A stretch of DNA of 64,000 nucleotides from Erythrophleum ivorense (lineage: Eukaryota; Streptophyta; Magnoliopsida; Fabales; Fabaceae), in NCBI GenBank assembly GCA_026724425.1, contig JAIUCV010000011.1, forward strand, positions 3,803,501-3,867,500, read 5' to 3'. Each line of letters opens with the position of its first letter. Positions within the stretch are counted from its first letter, which is position 1. Both the position numbers and the translations under genes were made by a program. Shown one piece after another: positions 36,560 to 48,101 of this stretch. The notes under the pieces are model-generated. The model was not told where the DNA came from. It was given only the letters and a program-made list of their open reading frames with translations, and ran no database searches.

Positions 36560-37200
36560 CTAACAGGTAGATGCCAATACAAAAAAGATGAGATTACATA
36601 GTGCTGGTCTCTGAGACAAAACACAATAATGCTCCCCCAGAAGATTGCATGATGCAGATAAAGCCAGAAAACCAAACTACATCAAAATCGCCAACAGATG
36701 GGTTCTAATTTCTAACTCAGTCATGCAACAAGATCCTAGATAAGCTAAAACAAAACGGAATAAAGTTAATGCCAAAGGGTTGAAGTTGCCCTGCGGAAGA
36801 AAAAGAGATTATGAATGATCCCATTTTCTCCAAATGAATGATCTGATCTCCTTCGGCCACCTCCCACTGCCACCATCCCCCAGCCACCAAATAGCCAAAC
36901 TGCCAAAGAACTAGATATAAGTAAAGTTCAGTATTTACTTTCAGGTTCTTCAATAAGAGCATGACATATGAAAGAAATTTACTGAAATGTTCAATAAAAT
37001 GGTGTACATAACCTAACAGTAAATACATAAAAATTGTACCTAAATTTTGTCCATAGCGATAGAGGGGTGGGGGAGGCAGGGTTGAAGTTGGCGGTGGGCT
37101 TAACAGAGAGCTATAGAACCAAAGCTTCAACTCATAGGTGAGAATTTCGTAGAAGGAGATGAGAAAATCATAAAGTATGAGAGGGTTTAAAAAGGAGAGG
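36560..37200 (-). ncRNA. IPS1: IPS1/At4/Mt4-type phosphate-starvation RNA (miR399 target mimic)
   Basis: The minus strand carries GCAGGGCAACTTCAACCC followed by TTTGGCATT, the signature of the TPSI1/Mt4/At4/IPS1 family. Against miR399 the 3' half of the microRNA pairs with CAGGGCAACT, and its first nine bases pair with CCTTTGGCA. Five bases (TCAAC) sit opposite microRNA positions 10-11, giving the three-base bulge that blocks cleavage. Family knowledge: these RNAs sequester miR399 under phosphate starvation and so stabilise PHO2 mRNA. Upstream on the transcript side, GCATATGC (37265-37272) is a perfect P1BS element for PHR1. The ends given are estimates; no clear minus-strand TATA was found. 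A frame of about 180 codons runs through the region but has no family signature, so the noncoding reading is preferred. Confidence 0.8.
36770..36793 (-). other. miR399 target-mimic site
   Basis: Plus-strand 36770-36778 (TGCCAAAGG) equals miR399 bases 1-9. 36784-36793 (AGTTGCCCTG) equals bases 12-21 of the AGUUGCCCUG-type miR399. 36779-36783 is the five-base insert facing bases 10-11. The RNA transcribed from the minus strand would therefore pair with both halves of miR399 and leave a central bulge. A partial echo of the core, CAACTTCAACCCT, occurs at about 37079-37091 on the same strand but lacks the seed-pairing half. Confidence 0.88.
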
Positions 37201-37264
37201 CAGCTTCGGTATCCAATGTGCGGTTCCTTCTCTAAGAGGGTTTGTAAAACTCGCATCTTCCAAA

Positions 37265-37272
37265 GCATATGC
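37265..37272. promoter_or_regulatory. P1BS element (PHR1-binding site)
   Basis: GCATATGC matches GNATATNC perfectly and is itself palindromic. It lies about 470 bases upstream of the mimic site on the minus-strand transcript. A second match, GCATATAC, lies at 37767-37774. P1BS is the known PHR1 site of phosphate-starvation genes, IPS1 included. Confidence 0.65.
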
Positions 37273-39238
37273 GGCGACCACCTTCGTTGCTCCACACACT
37301 ACATGTCCACACCACACCATTCAGTACTCGTTTTTTATTTTCCCAAACCTTTTGCCTCCCACACTATAAATAATCCCATGGTTCAATTTAGCAACCCCAC
37401 GCGCTAAAGCCTTCAAATTGAACGTGGCAGCATCAGGTTTCAACTCTGAACCAGTCATAATGTTATCTGAAGCGCGTTAGGCATACTTTTCGGAGGTTGT
37501 AGCTTTGGGTTACAAAGACTTGTTTCTTTTTGCCATCAATTCTAGACTAAGCAATGCCTTTCACTGTTCAAAAATAATATTAAGTTAAAACAAAAAATGG
37601 GTGGTTTCAGCAGAAGTTTCCATCCCACGTTGTGATTAAGAATAGTGTTTGAAGGTTGGGTTGGCATGTGTAAGTCACCATCCATGTAAGGAAAGAACGG
37701 GATGTGGTGCGGCTGCTCTTTTAGGTCAGGACTCAGGCATTATGACGTACCAAGAACTTTAGAAAGGCATATACCTTGTTCTCATCATTTTGGCTCAGAA
37801 TTTTTTATCTTTGTGTTTTAGCAGGTTTGGGATTGGATGATCATGACCTACCCATTTTCACCATGTTTTGTCTAACTTGAACCCAGTAATACATATAAAA
37901 CTCATACCTTAGCCAACTGCTTGTAAGGACTTCAACTAGATGTACCTCGTCCTCATCCTCATCCTCATCTATTTGCTTGGGAGAACTTATGCTACGGTAT
38001 ATGGAAATGAAGATGACATTTTCATTAGTCCTGATGCTATAGTTTTTACTATTATTTTAGACTGAAAGTAGAAATAATCAATCTGTATGTCTTACAATTA
38101 AAATTGAGATACAGACAACTAAAACTGAAAGGAGGTGCATTCTCCAGTCCAAATTTAAATGAAACTACATATCTCTTACAACTAAATTTTTCTAACACAG
38201 TGACTTGAACTTGAGAAATAGAGATGAGGAAGGAGACAAATAGGGCTCTGGATTCAGTCACTTGTACCATTAAGGAAACACAAACATCACTTTGAACATT
38301 TTGTGCTCTCTATGAAACTAGGGGCGGGGTTGGTGGAAAGATAGGCACCATTGCATCATTAAAATGAAAAGCTGAAAAAGAAGCAAGACATTTGCATACA
38401 AGATATAGTTAAAAACTTGGAAGTGTAATCTCCCTTGTCAAACATACCCTAAACAAAAATGAACTGGGGATGCAAAAGATAATATAAATATTGCGGCATC
38501 CAATAGTTATGATACCTTATGGTATGCTTGACCTGGGGAGGCAAGAAAGGCATCAACTTATGATAATGATTTTGATTAAGCCTCACAAAAGGAATCAAAT
38601 AGATCCTCTCATACGATGGTAGCATATTCCATTCTGGCATTCTCCGTTCTGTCTCTAATTCAGAAGTCTGAGCTAATATATATTCATGCACGCCCAAAAG
38701 TTAAATCTCAAGCCCTGTGCAAGCCGTGCAGTGCAGTACTTTTTATCTAAAATATTCCTGGGTGTACTTCAGCCAAAACTCATCAGAGCGGGTCTTATGG
38801 TAAGATTCATTGGTACACCCATTTTGATTAGTTTCTATTGGTTCATCACACCTATCTTGGATGCAAGATGTGTACCTAAAAATTGCTCTGTTTGTTTTAT
38901 CTAACTGTACCATTTGAATACATAATATCGCTTTATTCCTAACAGCTATATTGTTACTGATACTATTATATGAAATACTTGAATCTGAAGAAAAGAACAA
39001 TTCTGGACCTGAATAATCCCATAGATGTCTTGAGTTTCAAACACGAAATTCTAAAAGAGAAAAGTGTTTATAAGGAAAAAGAAAAAGGTTACGCAGAGAT
39101 AACCGAGAGATGTCTTACATTGGGTTCATCACAATATATGCACATCACTTGCTTCTTCAATCAATCATTCCTTGCTTTGCATTCTAGTACTATTACAGTA
39201 CAATCCCAAAACCCAATTCAAAGAACCAACCTTTAGAA
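37273..39238. other. intergenic region between the miR399 mimic and the NHL gene
   Basis: The left part should include the promoter of the minus-strand RNA, with a TATTTATA/TATAAATA palindromic match near 37364-37371 and a P1BS match at 37767-37774. The last ~200 bases are the 5' leader of the NHL gene. No protein-coding gene is seen; the 88-codon frame 38970-39236 ends just before the NHL start codon and shows no family signature. Confidence 0.5.
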
Positions 39239-39823
39239 ATGGCTAATCCCCGCACACAAAAACGGCCAAGCCTGCTTCGTTGCATCGCCATAACAATTTT
39301 AGCCTTGGTAATCCTAGTGGGTATTGCTGTGCTCATAATTTGGCTGATTCTCAAACCCAAAGTCCCGGTGTACTCAGTAGAAGATGCTTCTATCCACAAT
39401 TTCAACTTAACTGACGCAAATCACCTCTATGCCAATTTCGATTTTACCATAAGATCTTACAACCCCAATTCTAGAGTCTCAGTGTACTATGATTCCGTGG
39501 AGGTTTCGGTGGGGTACGAGGATCAGGCACTAGCGGTCAATGGGGTTCAACCATTTTTCCAATCACATGGAAATGTGACTCGGTTGCAGGTGAGTCTCAC
39601 TTCTCAGACGGTGGCCTTATATGGGTCCGTGCCTAAGGACCTTAAGCTTGAGAGGCGCTCTGGGGATATTGAATTGGATGTGTTGATGAAGGCAAGGATA
39701 CGGTTCAAGGTAGGGCTGTGGAAGTCAGAGGATCGAACCATGAGAGTCTTTTGTTCTCCAGTCCTGGTGCACTTCTCTCAGTCCAAGGGTTTTGAAAGGG
39801 TCTACTGTCGCGTAGGACTTTAA
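39239..39823 (+). CDS. NDR1/HIN1-like (NHL) LEA_2-domain membrane protein
   Basis: Single-exon protein of 194 residues. A short basic N-terminus is followed by one transmembrane helix (about 15-38). A LEA_2 domain (about 60-180) then includes the NHL signature NPNSRVSVYYDSVEVSV (76-92), the family's NPN-R-YYD block. The C-terminus is mostly extracellular by family topology. NHL proteins sit in the plasma membrane, and several act in pathogen response and abiotic stress. The paralog cannot be named from sequence alone. The ATG at 39239 is the first in its frame and gives the normal NHL length. Confidence 0.9.
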   Translation: MANPRTQKRPSLLRCIAITILALVILVGIAVLIIWLILKPKVPVYSVEDASIHNFNLTDANHLYANFDFTIRSYNPNSRVSVYYDSVEVSVGYEDQALAVNGVQPFFQSHGNVTRLQVSLTSQTVALYGSVPKDLKLERRSGDIELDVLMKARIRFKVGLWKSEDRTMRVFCSPVLVHFSQSKGFERVYCRVGL

Positions 39824-40849
39824 ATCAACCCACAAAATAGGCTACGTGCTACGGTCAGGGAAATTGTAGTGTTTGTACATTTAATGATGGTGATTGAATT
39901 TGTATGGGAGCTCCATATATAAATTCAATCTAATTATTATGTGTATAAATGCTATATGACACGAACAATTTCTCATGGTTTAGGTGCTCTCGTTATTTTC
40001 TTTTTCAAAGTTTTTGTTTGGTTTGTTCTTCCTCATTTGCCATTTTCTTGGTTTGTATTTGGAGATTGATATTACGCATTCTTTATAATCATCATTATTA
40101 ATTTTTTAAGTTTATTTTTTTTCCCTCTTGGGGTATGTGGGTATTAAATAATTGCATTCACATGACAAAGATACTGCATGTATGTGTGTTAGAATGATTA
40201 TCATATCATTATAATTACATGGCAGTGTACTTTGCAAAAAAAAAAAAACTCTGGGCATAATTTTTAGATGTTGGTTATCAAAATTTATAATAAAAATTAT
40301 TATTTATGAATAATTTTTAAAGTTCAGTATTACATAATTAATTTTTTATATATGATATTTTTATTAAAAAATTCAGTAACAAATATTTAAAAAAGTCTCC
40401 CTAATTCGTCTTGTGCAAAGAATCCTCAAGTACCACTTTTTATATAAATCCAGTTCAATCTGTTTCAGAAGTAATTAAGCAAAAGAATGACTAAGATGAG
40501 GAATCTTGATTTCCTTGATATCAAAGCACAAGAATCAAGGAGAAAAAGAATTAATAATTTCCCATTATATATAACTTTTCTCATTTAGAATGCAACCAGG
40601 AAAGTGGTACAAAATATCGTTCAATATTTTATTGTGTTTGGTACAAGAACATGCGTGGATCTTTTATAATATAGATATATATATATATATACACACGTGT
40701 AAATGGCATTCCTTCTATACTATTGGGCTTTTATTGGAGATGCAGCACTCTGCGTCAAGCCCATTTACTGGGTTGGATGCATGATCCCTAGTCCAAATCT
40801 AACTCTTGGGCATGGCCCTGGAAGATTAACTCTTTAGGAAGAATTATAT

Positions 40850-41160
40850 TTTACTCCTTGAACCAAGGTGTTACTAGAAAATTAATACATTAACTTTAAA
40901 TATAACAAAAAAAAAATATGAATTTTGACCTTAAACAAAAATATTAAATCTTAATTAAAATTAATTGTAAGAGTTCCTATAATTTTGATTGTGATTTCAA
41001 CGTTTAGCTTAACATGGAACTTGCAAACAAAAATTTTTTGTTTTAAAATTTTAATTGAAATTTAATGTTTTTACTTTAATTTGAAGTTTAATAGAGTTTC
41101 TATTTTATGTTTTAAAATTAATGTTCCAATTTTGTAAAAAGACTTCAATTTAGAAAGATA
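40850..41160. repeat. small foldback element
   Basis: The left arm contains ATATTAAATCTTAATTAAAATT. The right arm in reverse complement contains ACATTAAATTTCAATTAAAATT. The arms extend imperfectly for about 100 bases around a centre near 41010. No coding capacity is seen. Confidence 0.4.
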
Positions 41161-43779
41161 AATTTTTTTTTCCAAACTCTTTGATTCTCAAAAAGGTTGG
41201 GTGAGCTATATTGATTGCTAGTGTACTTTGTAGTTAGGTAGTTATGGGCCATTTGGCTGCTGGAGGGGAAAAATAAATATAATTTTTTTAATATATATTA
41301 TACTTTTGTTATTATTATTATTTAACAGTGTTTTTTTTATATTGAATAATTTTGTATATTAAACTACTTGTTAGTAGTTGGGGATGCATTTCAATTTTAC
41401 CAACCTTTCAAGTAAATGCTGAGGAGGAAACAAATTCCCCAAGTAAAGCAAAACTAATATACTTAAGGAAAATGACTATCTCGCATCTCCTGAAAATGTA
41501 AATCGTACTTAACCCCACTTCTTGGCGTTTTCTCTGAGGACAACAATTACACAGAAAGATCATTATGTGATGAGGCTCTGCATGATTGGAGCATGATAAT
41601 ACTACATTGGGGGGTTTTAACAAATGAATGCGCCTAATTGCCCTAACCATGAGAACCAAGTGAATGTGACCGTTTTGTATCTTCTTTTGGTTTTGGGCAC
41701 ATGCTTTTGATACTAATGAACTCGTGATATGTAAAAAAGGAAAAAGTGTGACCTATCATATTTTATACTTTGATTCCTTCATATTTAAGGAAGTTAATTT
41801 TATCAAAAAATAGACAGATATTCAACATAAAAGATCACCTCTATTGAAAAGAGAGTTCGAACTTTTACACTTGGGAAAGAAAATGTTTAGTCCAAATCTT
41901 TTCAAATAATTGAGCCAACTTTGCACTAACAATCTCAATATATATATATTAAAAAAAAAAACTCAAAGAAGAGAAAGGAGGGGATGTCTGTGTGTTCTTA
42001 AAAAATTGAGGCAAGAGATGTCAATCAAGGCAAAAATTTAAAAGCAACATGACAAGTTGATGGTTGGGCTCTATGGTCAATTTATGTTGTTTGAGATCTA
42101 GACAAGGCTGAAAATATGTGAAATTTTGGCATGTAATTGGTGGCTATTCAAGAATGAAGGCACTCATTCATCAGTCACTTGTTTGATATACCCCTCAAAT
42201 TGGCCCCAGGCGGATTGGAGTGTTGCTGAAAACAAGTTGCAGAAGGAGACCTTGATATGAAATGAGATGAGAGACAGGTAACCTCACTACACATTTAAAC
42301 ACTGCCTTTCTGTCTCAATGCAATCGTTTGTATGTTGTTGAACATGTCCCCATGGCCCCTTCCTCTTTTTCTCTCTTTTCCTCACTTCAATTTTATGGGT
42401 GGCAGAAATTATTGCCAACCCCTACACTCTGCTTTTCCTCTCTCTCTCTCTCTAACTAGGTCATTTCATCTGTATGGCGTTAAGCAATTTTCTTTTCTAA
42501 AGATGATTGAAGGTGTTTTCAAATTTTGTTCAAAATTAGATTTTTTTTTTGACAGATTTTAAAGACACATCATCACATAATGTATTCAAGATTTTACTTA
42601 GAATATTTCTCGAAAAAATCATATCTAAGTTGTTAAGACAAGGTAATTTTTCTTCTTACTTAGTGTGATAACTCTTTTAAAGTGAATAACAAAATTTGTG
42701 TTTTGGAAATAAAAAAATTTTAGAGCATTTTTTTTTGGGTTACACTATAAAAATGTTTACGAAGTAGTTTATGTGTCAACTAAAATTAAATTTCTTTTGA
42801 ATAATCTTAAGGGTGTGTCTTTCACATTGATTAAGTACGTTTAAAAAATAAATTATTCTATTTATTAGTTTTCAAATTTAAATTTGAGTAATTAAAATAA
42901 AAAATAAATTTTCTTAAATATTAAATCAACCTTTTAGAGTTATCAATGCGGTGACGTGAGCATTAATTCATGCTGAGGAACTTCCCTAACTTTATTATCA
43001 AGTACACACCTAACTAGTAAGGATTTATAACATAAAAAGAATAACTCCCTCAACTTTATTCTTTTTTAAAACCAAAAAAAAAAAGTTAAGGTCTCAATCT
43101 TTTTAGTAAAGACACATTGTTACACATAAACCACATAAATATAATGCAATTATGTCATGGGAAAGCTGTTAGTGTATGCTTTGTGGAAGAACGTATGTAG
43201 CCAACCATTAACGGAAAATTAACCTCCTTTGCTAGTAGATACTAGAAACACAATGTGCATTTTTTCAAAAGAAAAAAAAAACAATAAATTTTGTGCTTTA
43301 TTCACTTGTTTTTTGCTTGGTAACCAAATGCACCACATAAATTTGTCGAAAATCGTTTCCATGGCGACATTGACACTACGATAATGGATCTGATGAAGCA
43401 ACACCTGCCATGTGCACATACGAGATTACAAGACATTTCTTGGTTGGGGAGAAAGGATCTAGATAAGTGGGAGTTATGTTTTCAAGCAATCAAACAGTCT
43501 CCCAAATGGTCTCAACTTCATGGATATTTGTGGCGAGGGGCAGCGTTTCCAGAATTAAAATAGGCAGAGGAACTGGTTTTATGGCTTGTGTATGGGGTCT
43601 CTCTTTTTTCTTTTTAAGTTGATAATTTTAAGTTTGGAGAAAAATAAATTAAGAGTATATATAATCTATCATTCAAATAAGTTTTCTATGTTCAAATAGA
43701 ATTAAATGAATCTCAAATAATGATCAATTTCAAAAAGAATTTGAGAATATCTAACTTAGTTTTAGAAAAATGTTTTTTT

Positions 43780-44345
43780 TTGCTAAAATATACTCTTGAT
43801 TTCTTGATCATACCTCAGATTTTATTTTTTATTCTTTTATTTTTTTTAATTTAATATCTTAACTTTATTTTAGGTCTTATTGTCATCTCTTAACATTATT
43901 TGGTTTTAACTTAATCTTTTAATTTTACCTCATGTTTTACTTTTATTATTTTATTTTAATTTGGTTCTTTAATGTATAAAAAGCCACTCAAATATTTTAT
44001 TTTCTCTAATGTTACTAAGTTATTTAATAAAAAAATTTTATGTGACTATTTAGTAGTTGGTAAAAGATTATGAGAGTAAAGTTACCAATGAGTTATTGAA
44101 AACATTTTAGACATTTTATTTTAATAGCATTAAAGGAAAGAAACATTTGAATATTTTTTTAATAGTTAATGGACTAAATTATAATAAAATAAAATAAAGG
44201 GATTAAATTTGAATTAAATAAAATTAAAGAACCAAATAAAATATGAAATAAAGTTAAAGGACTAAATTAACACTAAATAAAATTAAAGGATGAAAGTAAA
44301 ATTTAAATAAAATTAAGGGGTCAAAATATATTTTTGTTTTTTTAT
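43780..44345. mobile_element. foldback element, family A copy 1
   Basis: T-rich left arm (about 43785-43985) and A-rich right arm (about 44130-44335) are imperfect reverse complements with 'TTAATTTTATTTGGTTC'-type modules repeated within each arm. The core (43985-44046) reads CCACTCAAATATTTTATTTT and continues to a TTATGTGAC segment. The same core is found in the element at 55940-56660, so the two are copies of one non-autonomous family with long arms. Confidence 0.55.
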
Positions 44346-44633
44346 ATCTCTATTATAAGGTTATTTAATAACATTATATTATGTATAAAAAAACTTTTTT
44401 AAAAATCTAATTATATGATGTTGAACTATACAACTATGTATTTATTATGTTTTCATTAAAGAAATTAATGTTAAATATATAAAAACTATGCTTAAATTTT
44501 TTACTTTTAGAATATTGAAAAAAATAAAAGAAAAAAGAAAGAAAGAAGGACTTGATCATAAAATATTAAAATGAACAAAAAAGATAATAAAGAGTTTTTA
44601 ATTAATCTTTTTGAGTTCTTTAAGCTCTTTCTT

Positions 44634-44668
<35 letters not shown>

Positions 44669-47061
44669 AAGTTCTATTGATTAATTTTTTTTTATAAAAA
44701 TTATTTGAACAGAAAATAATATATCAATTAATCATTCCTTTCTTTCTTAACCATTTTCTCTTGTGTTTTTTCTGTGAACTCTTTTCCATTTCCAGCTCCT
44801 CCTGGCACAAGGTCCAAAACGAAATATTAGGGATTCGCCGTGTGGGATATGGAGACATCAATGAGACACAGTAATAGGACCATTTCCGTGCCTTTCTGAC
44901 GATGCACGCAAACTGTTGCTAAAAATGCCGCTGAGAAGAGACAAGGGTCCGTGTAGTTTGTTGCTGATGTGATGAGAATCCACACAGATTCAATTTACAC
45001 CCTTTGGACTCCTTTGTGTTTGTCCTTTTACCATCTTATCACCTTGATTAAACTCCCTTTTCTGAAAAATTTGGTTGATATTAATGTTGGGGACCAATGA
45101 AGTTAACTTCTTCAGCCTTCATGTAGATGGGGATTCTCCTGTGGGCTACATTCTCAACTAATTTATCGATACTAATAACATCAAACACTTGTTTCCCTTG
45201 CTTGATGACACCCTTTTGTCTAAAATGTGATATTATGTTACTTTATTGTCCTATGACGATTTATCCAAGATATCATGGTACGTTAGATGACATGATTAGG
45301 ATTATAATATATCAAACACCTCCAAATTTAATTAACTTTTGTAAAATAATACTTCTATTCTTTTTTTGTGACAAATTTTAATTAGCGTTCTAAATACGAG
45401 GATCATAAATAATATATCATACCTCACACTTTAGTGAAAAAGTTATAATATCCAAAACACAATAAAATAGGAAGCACCAACCTTAAAAAAAAAACAAAAA
45501 AAAAATCATTTTATCACATGTGTTGAGGTCTCTTAACCTATTGATAAACTATTCCCGAAAAATTAGAAAATTCCTCCAAGAAAGAAAAAGTCTTAAAGTT
45601 AGAGAGGAGATGCTATATATGTTGTATATAAAGCAAGCGGATGATTAGGCTGAAGCAGCTTTAGGTAGTACATATTCATCAATATCTTCTTCTTACTAGT
45701 AAAAAACCTGTTCCTCGAACTTGTTAAATTTTGGGTTTAGATTAACATATCCCCATCTGTTTCTGGATTTTAGGGACTAAAATGCACCAATTAATGACGA
45801 ATGTAAAGGGCATTCTGAGTCCACAAAGGCATGCCATGTGGTGGAGTCAGCCTTTTGGGAACTTAATGATGACTATGTGTATACTTTTTATGCAGGCAAC
45901 CTCTTAGTCTTAATAAATGTCCTCGCTGACCACACCAACCTTGCAGTGTTTTACAAGAATTTTGGATTGTTTATTGTGGGGGGTATGTAAAATGTTTTTG
46001 AAGTAAAAAGAAAAAAAGTGATGTAAAGAAGTATGTATTAGGTTTATTTTATTTTTATTTTTATTTTTATCTAATTTTTTTCGTTATTTCTTTCTCCCTT
46101 CAGGAATTCAAACGATGACCCCAGCATTGAATTTGCAGGCTCATCAGTATTTTGATGATGATTAAGTTGCCTTACTTTTTAGTTGCGTTCAATTGTCTAA
46201 AAAAGAGAATAAGTTCCTGTAGAAATGGTTGAGATACACCAAGAATGATTATGTGAATTTGAATTTGAAAAGAGAAAGTTAATTATTGTAACGAGTACTT
46301 TAATTTCAAAATTTGAGCTAAGATTAAATTTTTATTATTTAACTATGAAAATTTTAATATCATGTCAAGAGTTATTTTAATTCAAAAACTTTGTGTATAT
46401 TTTCGATCTAATGTGATTACAATAATTATATAATAATGTAATATCCGCGGATGCAACCTGAAAAGTATAGTTCTTTTGCTTTCGGCATGATTGACAATCT
46501 ATTTACTTTGATTTGAAAATGAGCTGATTCAGCTTTGACCCTGATTTCATATACAGAACTTTTTTCTTCTCAATTGTTAATTTTTGTAATCATACAAATA
46601 CATATCATGGTCTTTAATAAATTTTCTTCTTTTTAATTATGGATGCCATGCTTACATTATTTAATGTGTGTGATAATTCGTTGCTATTTTTAAATTGTAA
46701 GATACTATATGATAGTAATGCAAACAATATGTTTATAGAATCTTTAGAAAGCGAAAAAAAAAAAGGTATCCTGGAAGATACACATCTTATAATTTATTGA
46801 CACTAGTGTCGAGTTAAGACTATTATTGAATTTTTAAAAGTTGCTTGAGTCAAAATATAATAATTATATTTTTAGAAAACTAAATTGAGAAAACAAATAT
46901 TCTTTTTAAAGCATTTGAATGATAATTTAGTCTCCTCAACAAATTTAGAGAGCAGAAAATTGGATAGGACGCCGTTAATGCCGTCAGTTTCTTGCCAACT
47001 TCACGTTCAATTTACGATTTCGGAACGTTACGTCAATTAGCCGGAAGACAAAGACGAACGC

Positions 47062-47067
47062 CACGTG
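47062..47067. promoter_or_regulatory. G-box upstream of the RING E3 gene
   Basis: CCACGTGTC contains a perfect CACGTG core and also reads as an ABRE. A second ACGTGTC lies near 47164. Both are upstream of the likely transcription start (about 47200). Binding by bZIP or bHLH factors is an inference. Confidence 0.4.
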
Positions 47068-48101
47068 TCATGAAATAGTAACGGATTTGATAGGAAAAAC
47101 AAAATCGAGACGTTAGCGTTACATCGATTTATATTTGTACAGGAAAAAGCCCCAAAGCCGATGACGTGTCCGCATTTAGTATTCGTAATTCGCCGCTCTT
47201 CCCTCTTCGTGCCTTCCATGTTCATGTTCGTTGTCATTCTTTCTCTCGGAGAATTGCTTCCCACTTCCCAGCTTAGGTTTCGGTTCCTTTACTTCTAAAT
47301 CAAAAACACATCTTTACTGGTACGATTTCGCTCTGATGTTTCGCTTTCATTCTGTCTTTTCCCTTAAATTCTAGTTTTAAATCCGACTCTTGAATTCTGT
47401 GTTTCGGGTTCGGTTGTTGATTCCAGTGGCCTCCGATTTGTTTGTTGTTGCTTTTTGTCTTGGGTATTTAAATGGTTTGTAACGCCGGTTTAAGTGCATT
47501 CTGGTTTTTATTAATTTTCCATGTGTTGGGTTTCTGAGGGAAGTGAGAAGAATGGTAAGAAATGGAGTTTCTTATTTCTTGTTTTGGAGACAAATTCAAG
47601 AACTCCAGCCTGCCGAGTGCAGTAAGCCGGATGGCTGCTTTGTGCTCAGTTTCGCAGAGCTTGTTCAATCTGAGGTTCACGTTGGAATTATGAGATTCAA
47701 CATGTTGGTACACTTCCAAACAGAGTATTAAGAATTGAATAAGATAGTCGCACTGCCTGGAGAGTTGGTGGAATTTGATCTATTTGACGTGTCTCTGTTA
47801 TGATATAGAAACTCAAATTAGTCATTTTATTGTTTTTCAAGCTTATATATTCGGCTGGGAAGTAGGAATTAGAAATAAATTGATGTAACTGATTCTCTCT
47901 TTCTTTTGCAGGCTAAGGTATAGTTAATAGCAGTACGATGTTTGTAATTTCTTTCCCTGATGGGGCTAAGAACTATAAAGGAGAATAATGCTTGACGGTG
48001 TAAGGGGTCATTTGATTTTCCACCCCTGTTACCTAATGCGAATTTTAGTGCATTGAGCAGATGGGTTGTAAAGATCTATTTTGTTGTTAGAAAAATAAAT
48101 T

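Larger units (their letters stand above)
39824..47199. other. long AT-rich intergenic region with foldback elements
   Basis: No gene is supported over about 7 kb. It contains a foldback element at about 40850-41160, a larger one at 43780-44345, (TA)n runs (40674-40690, 44636-44665) and a CT run near 42439-42453. Frames of 60-85 codons show no family signature. Confidence 0.55.

Noticed and set aside
36717..37295. 192-codon minus-strand frame as a protein gene
   Set aside because: The span begins at a non-ATG codon, composition is not protein-like, and the region's only recognisable conserved signal is the miR399 mimic site. Kept as a question in the findings.
38970..39236. 88-codon frame ending just before the NHL start
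   Set aside because: No family signature and AT-rich start; at most a chance frame in the NHL leader or promoter.
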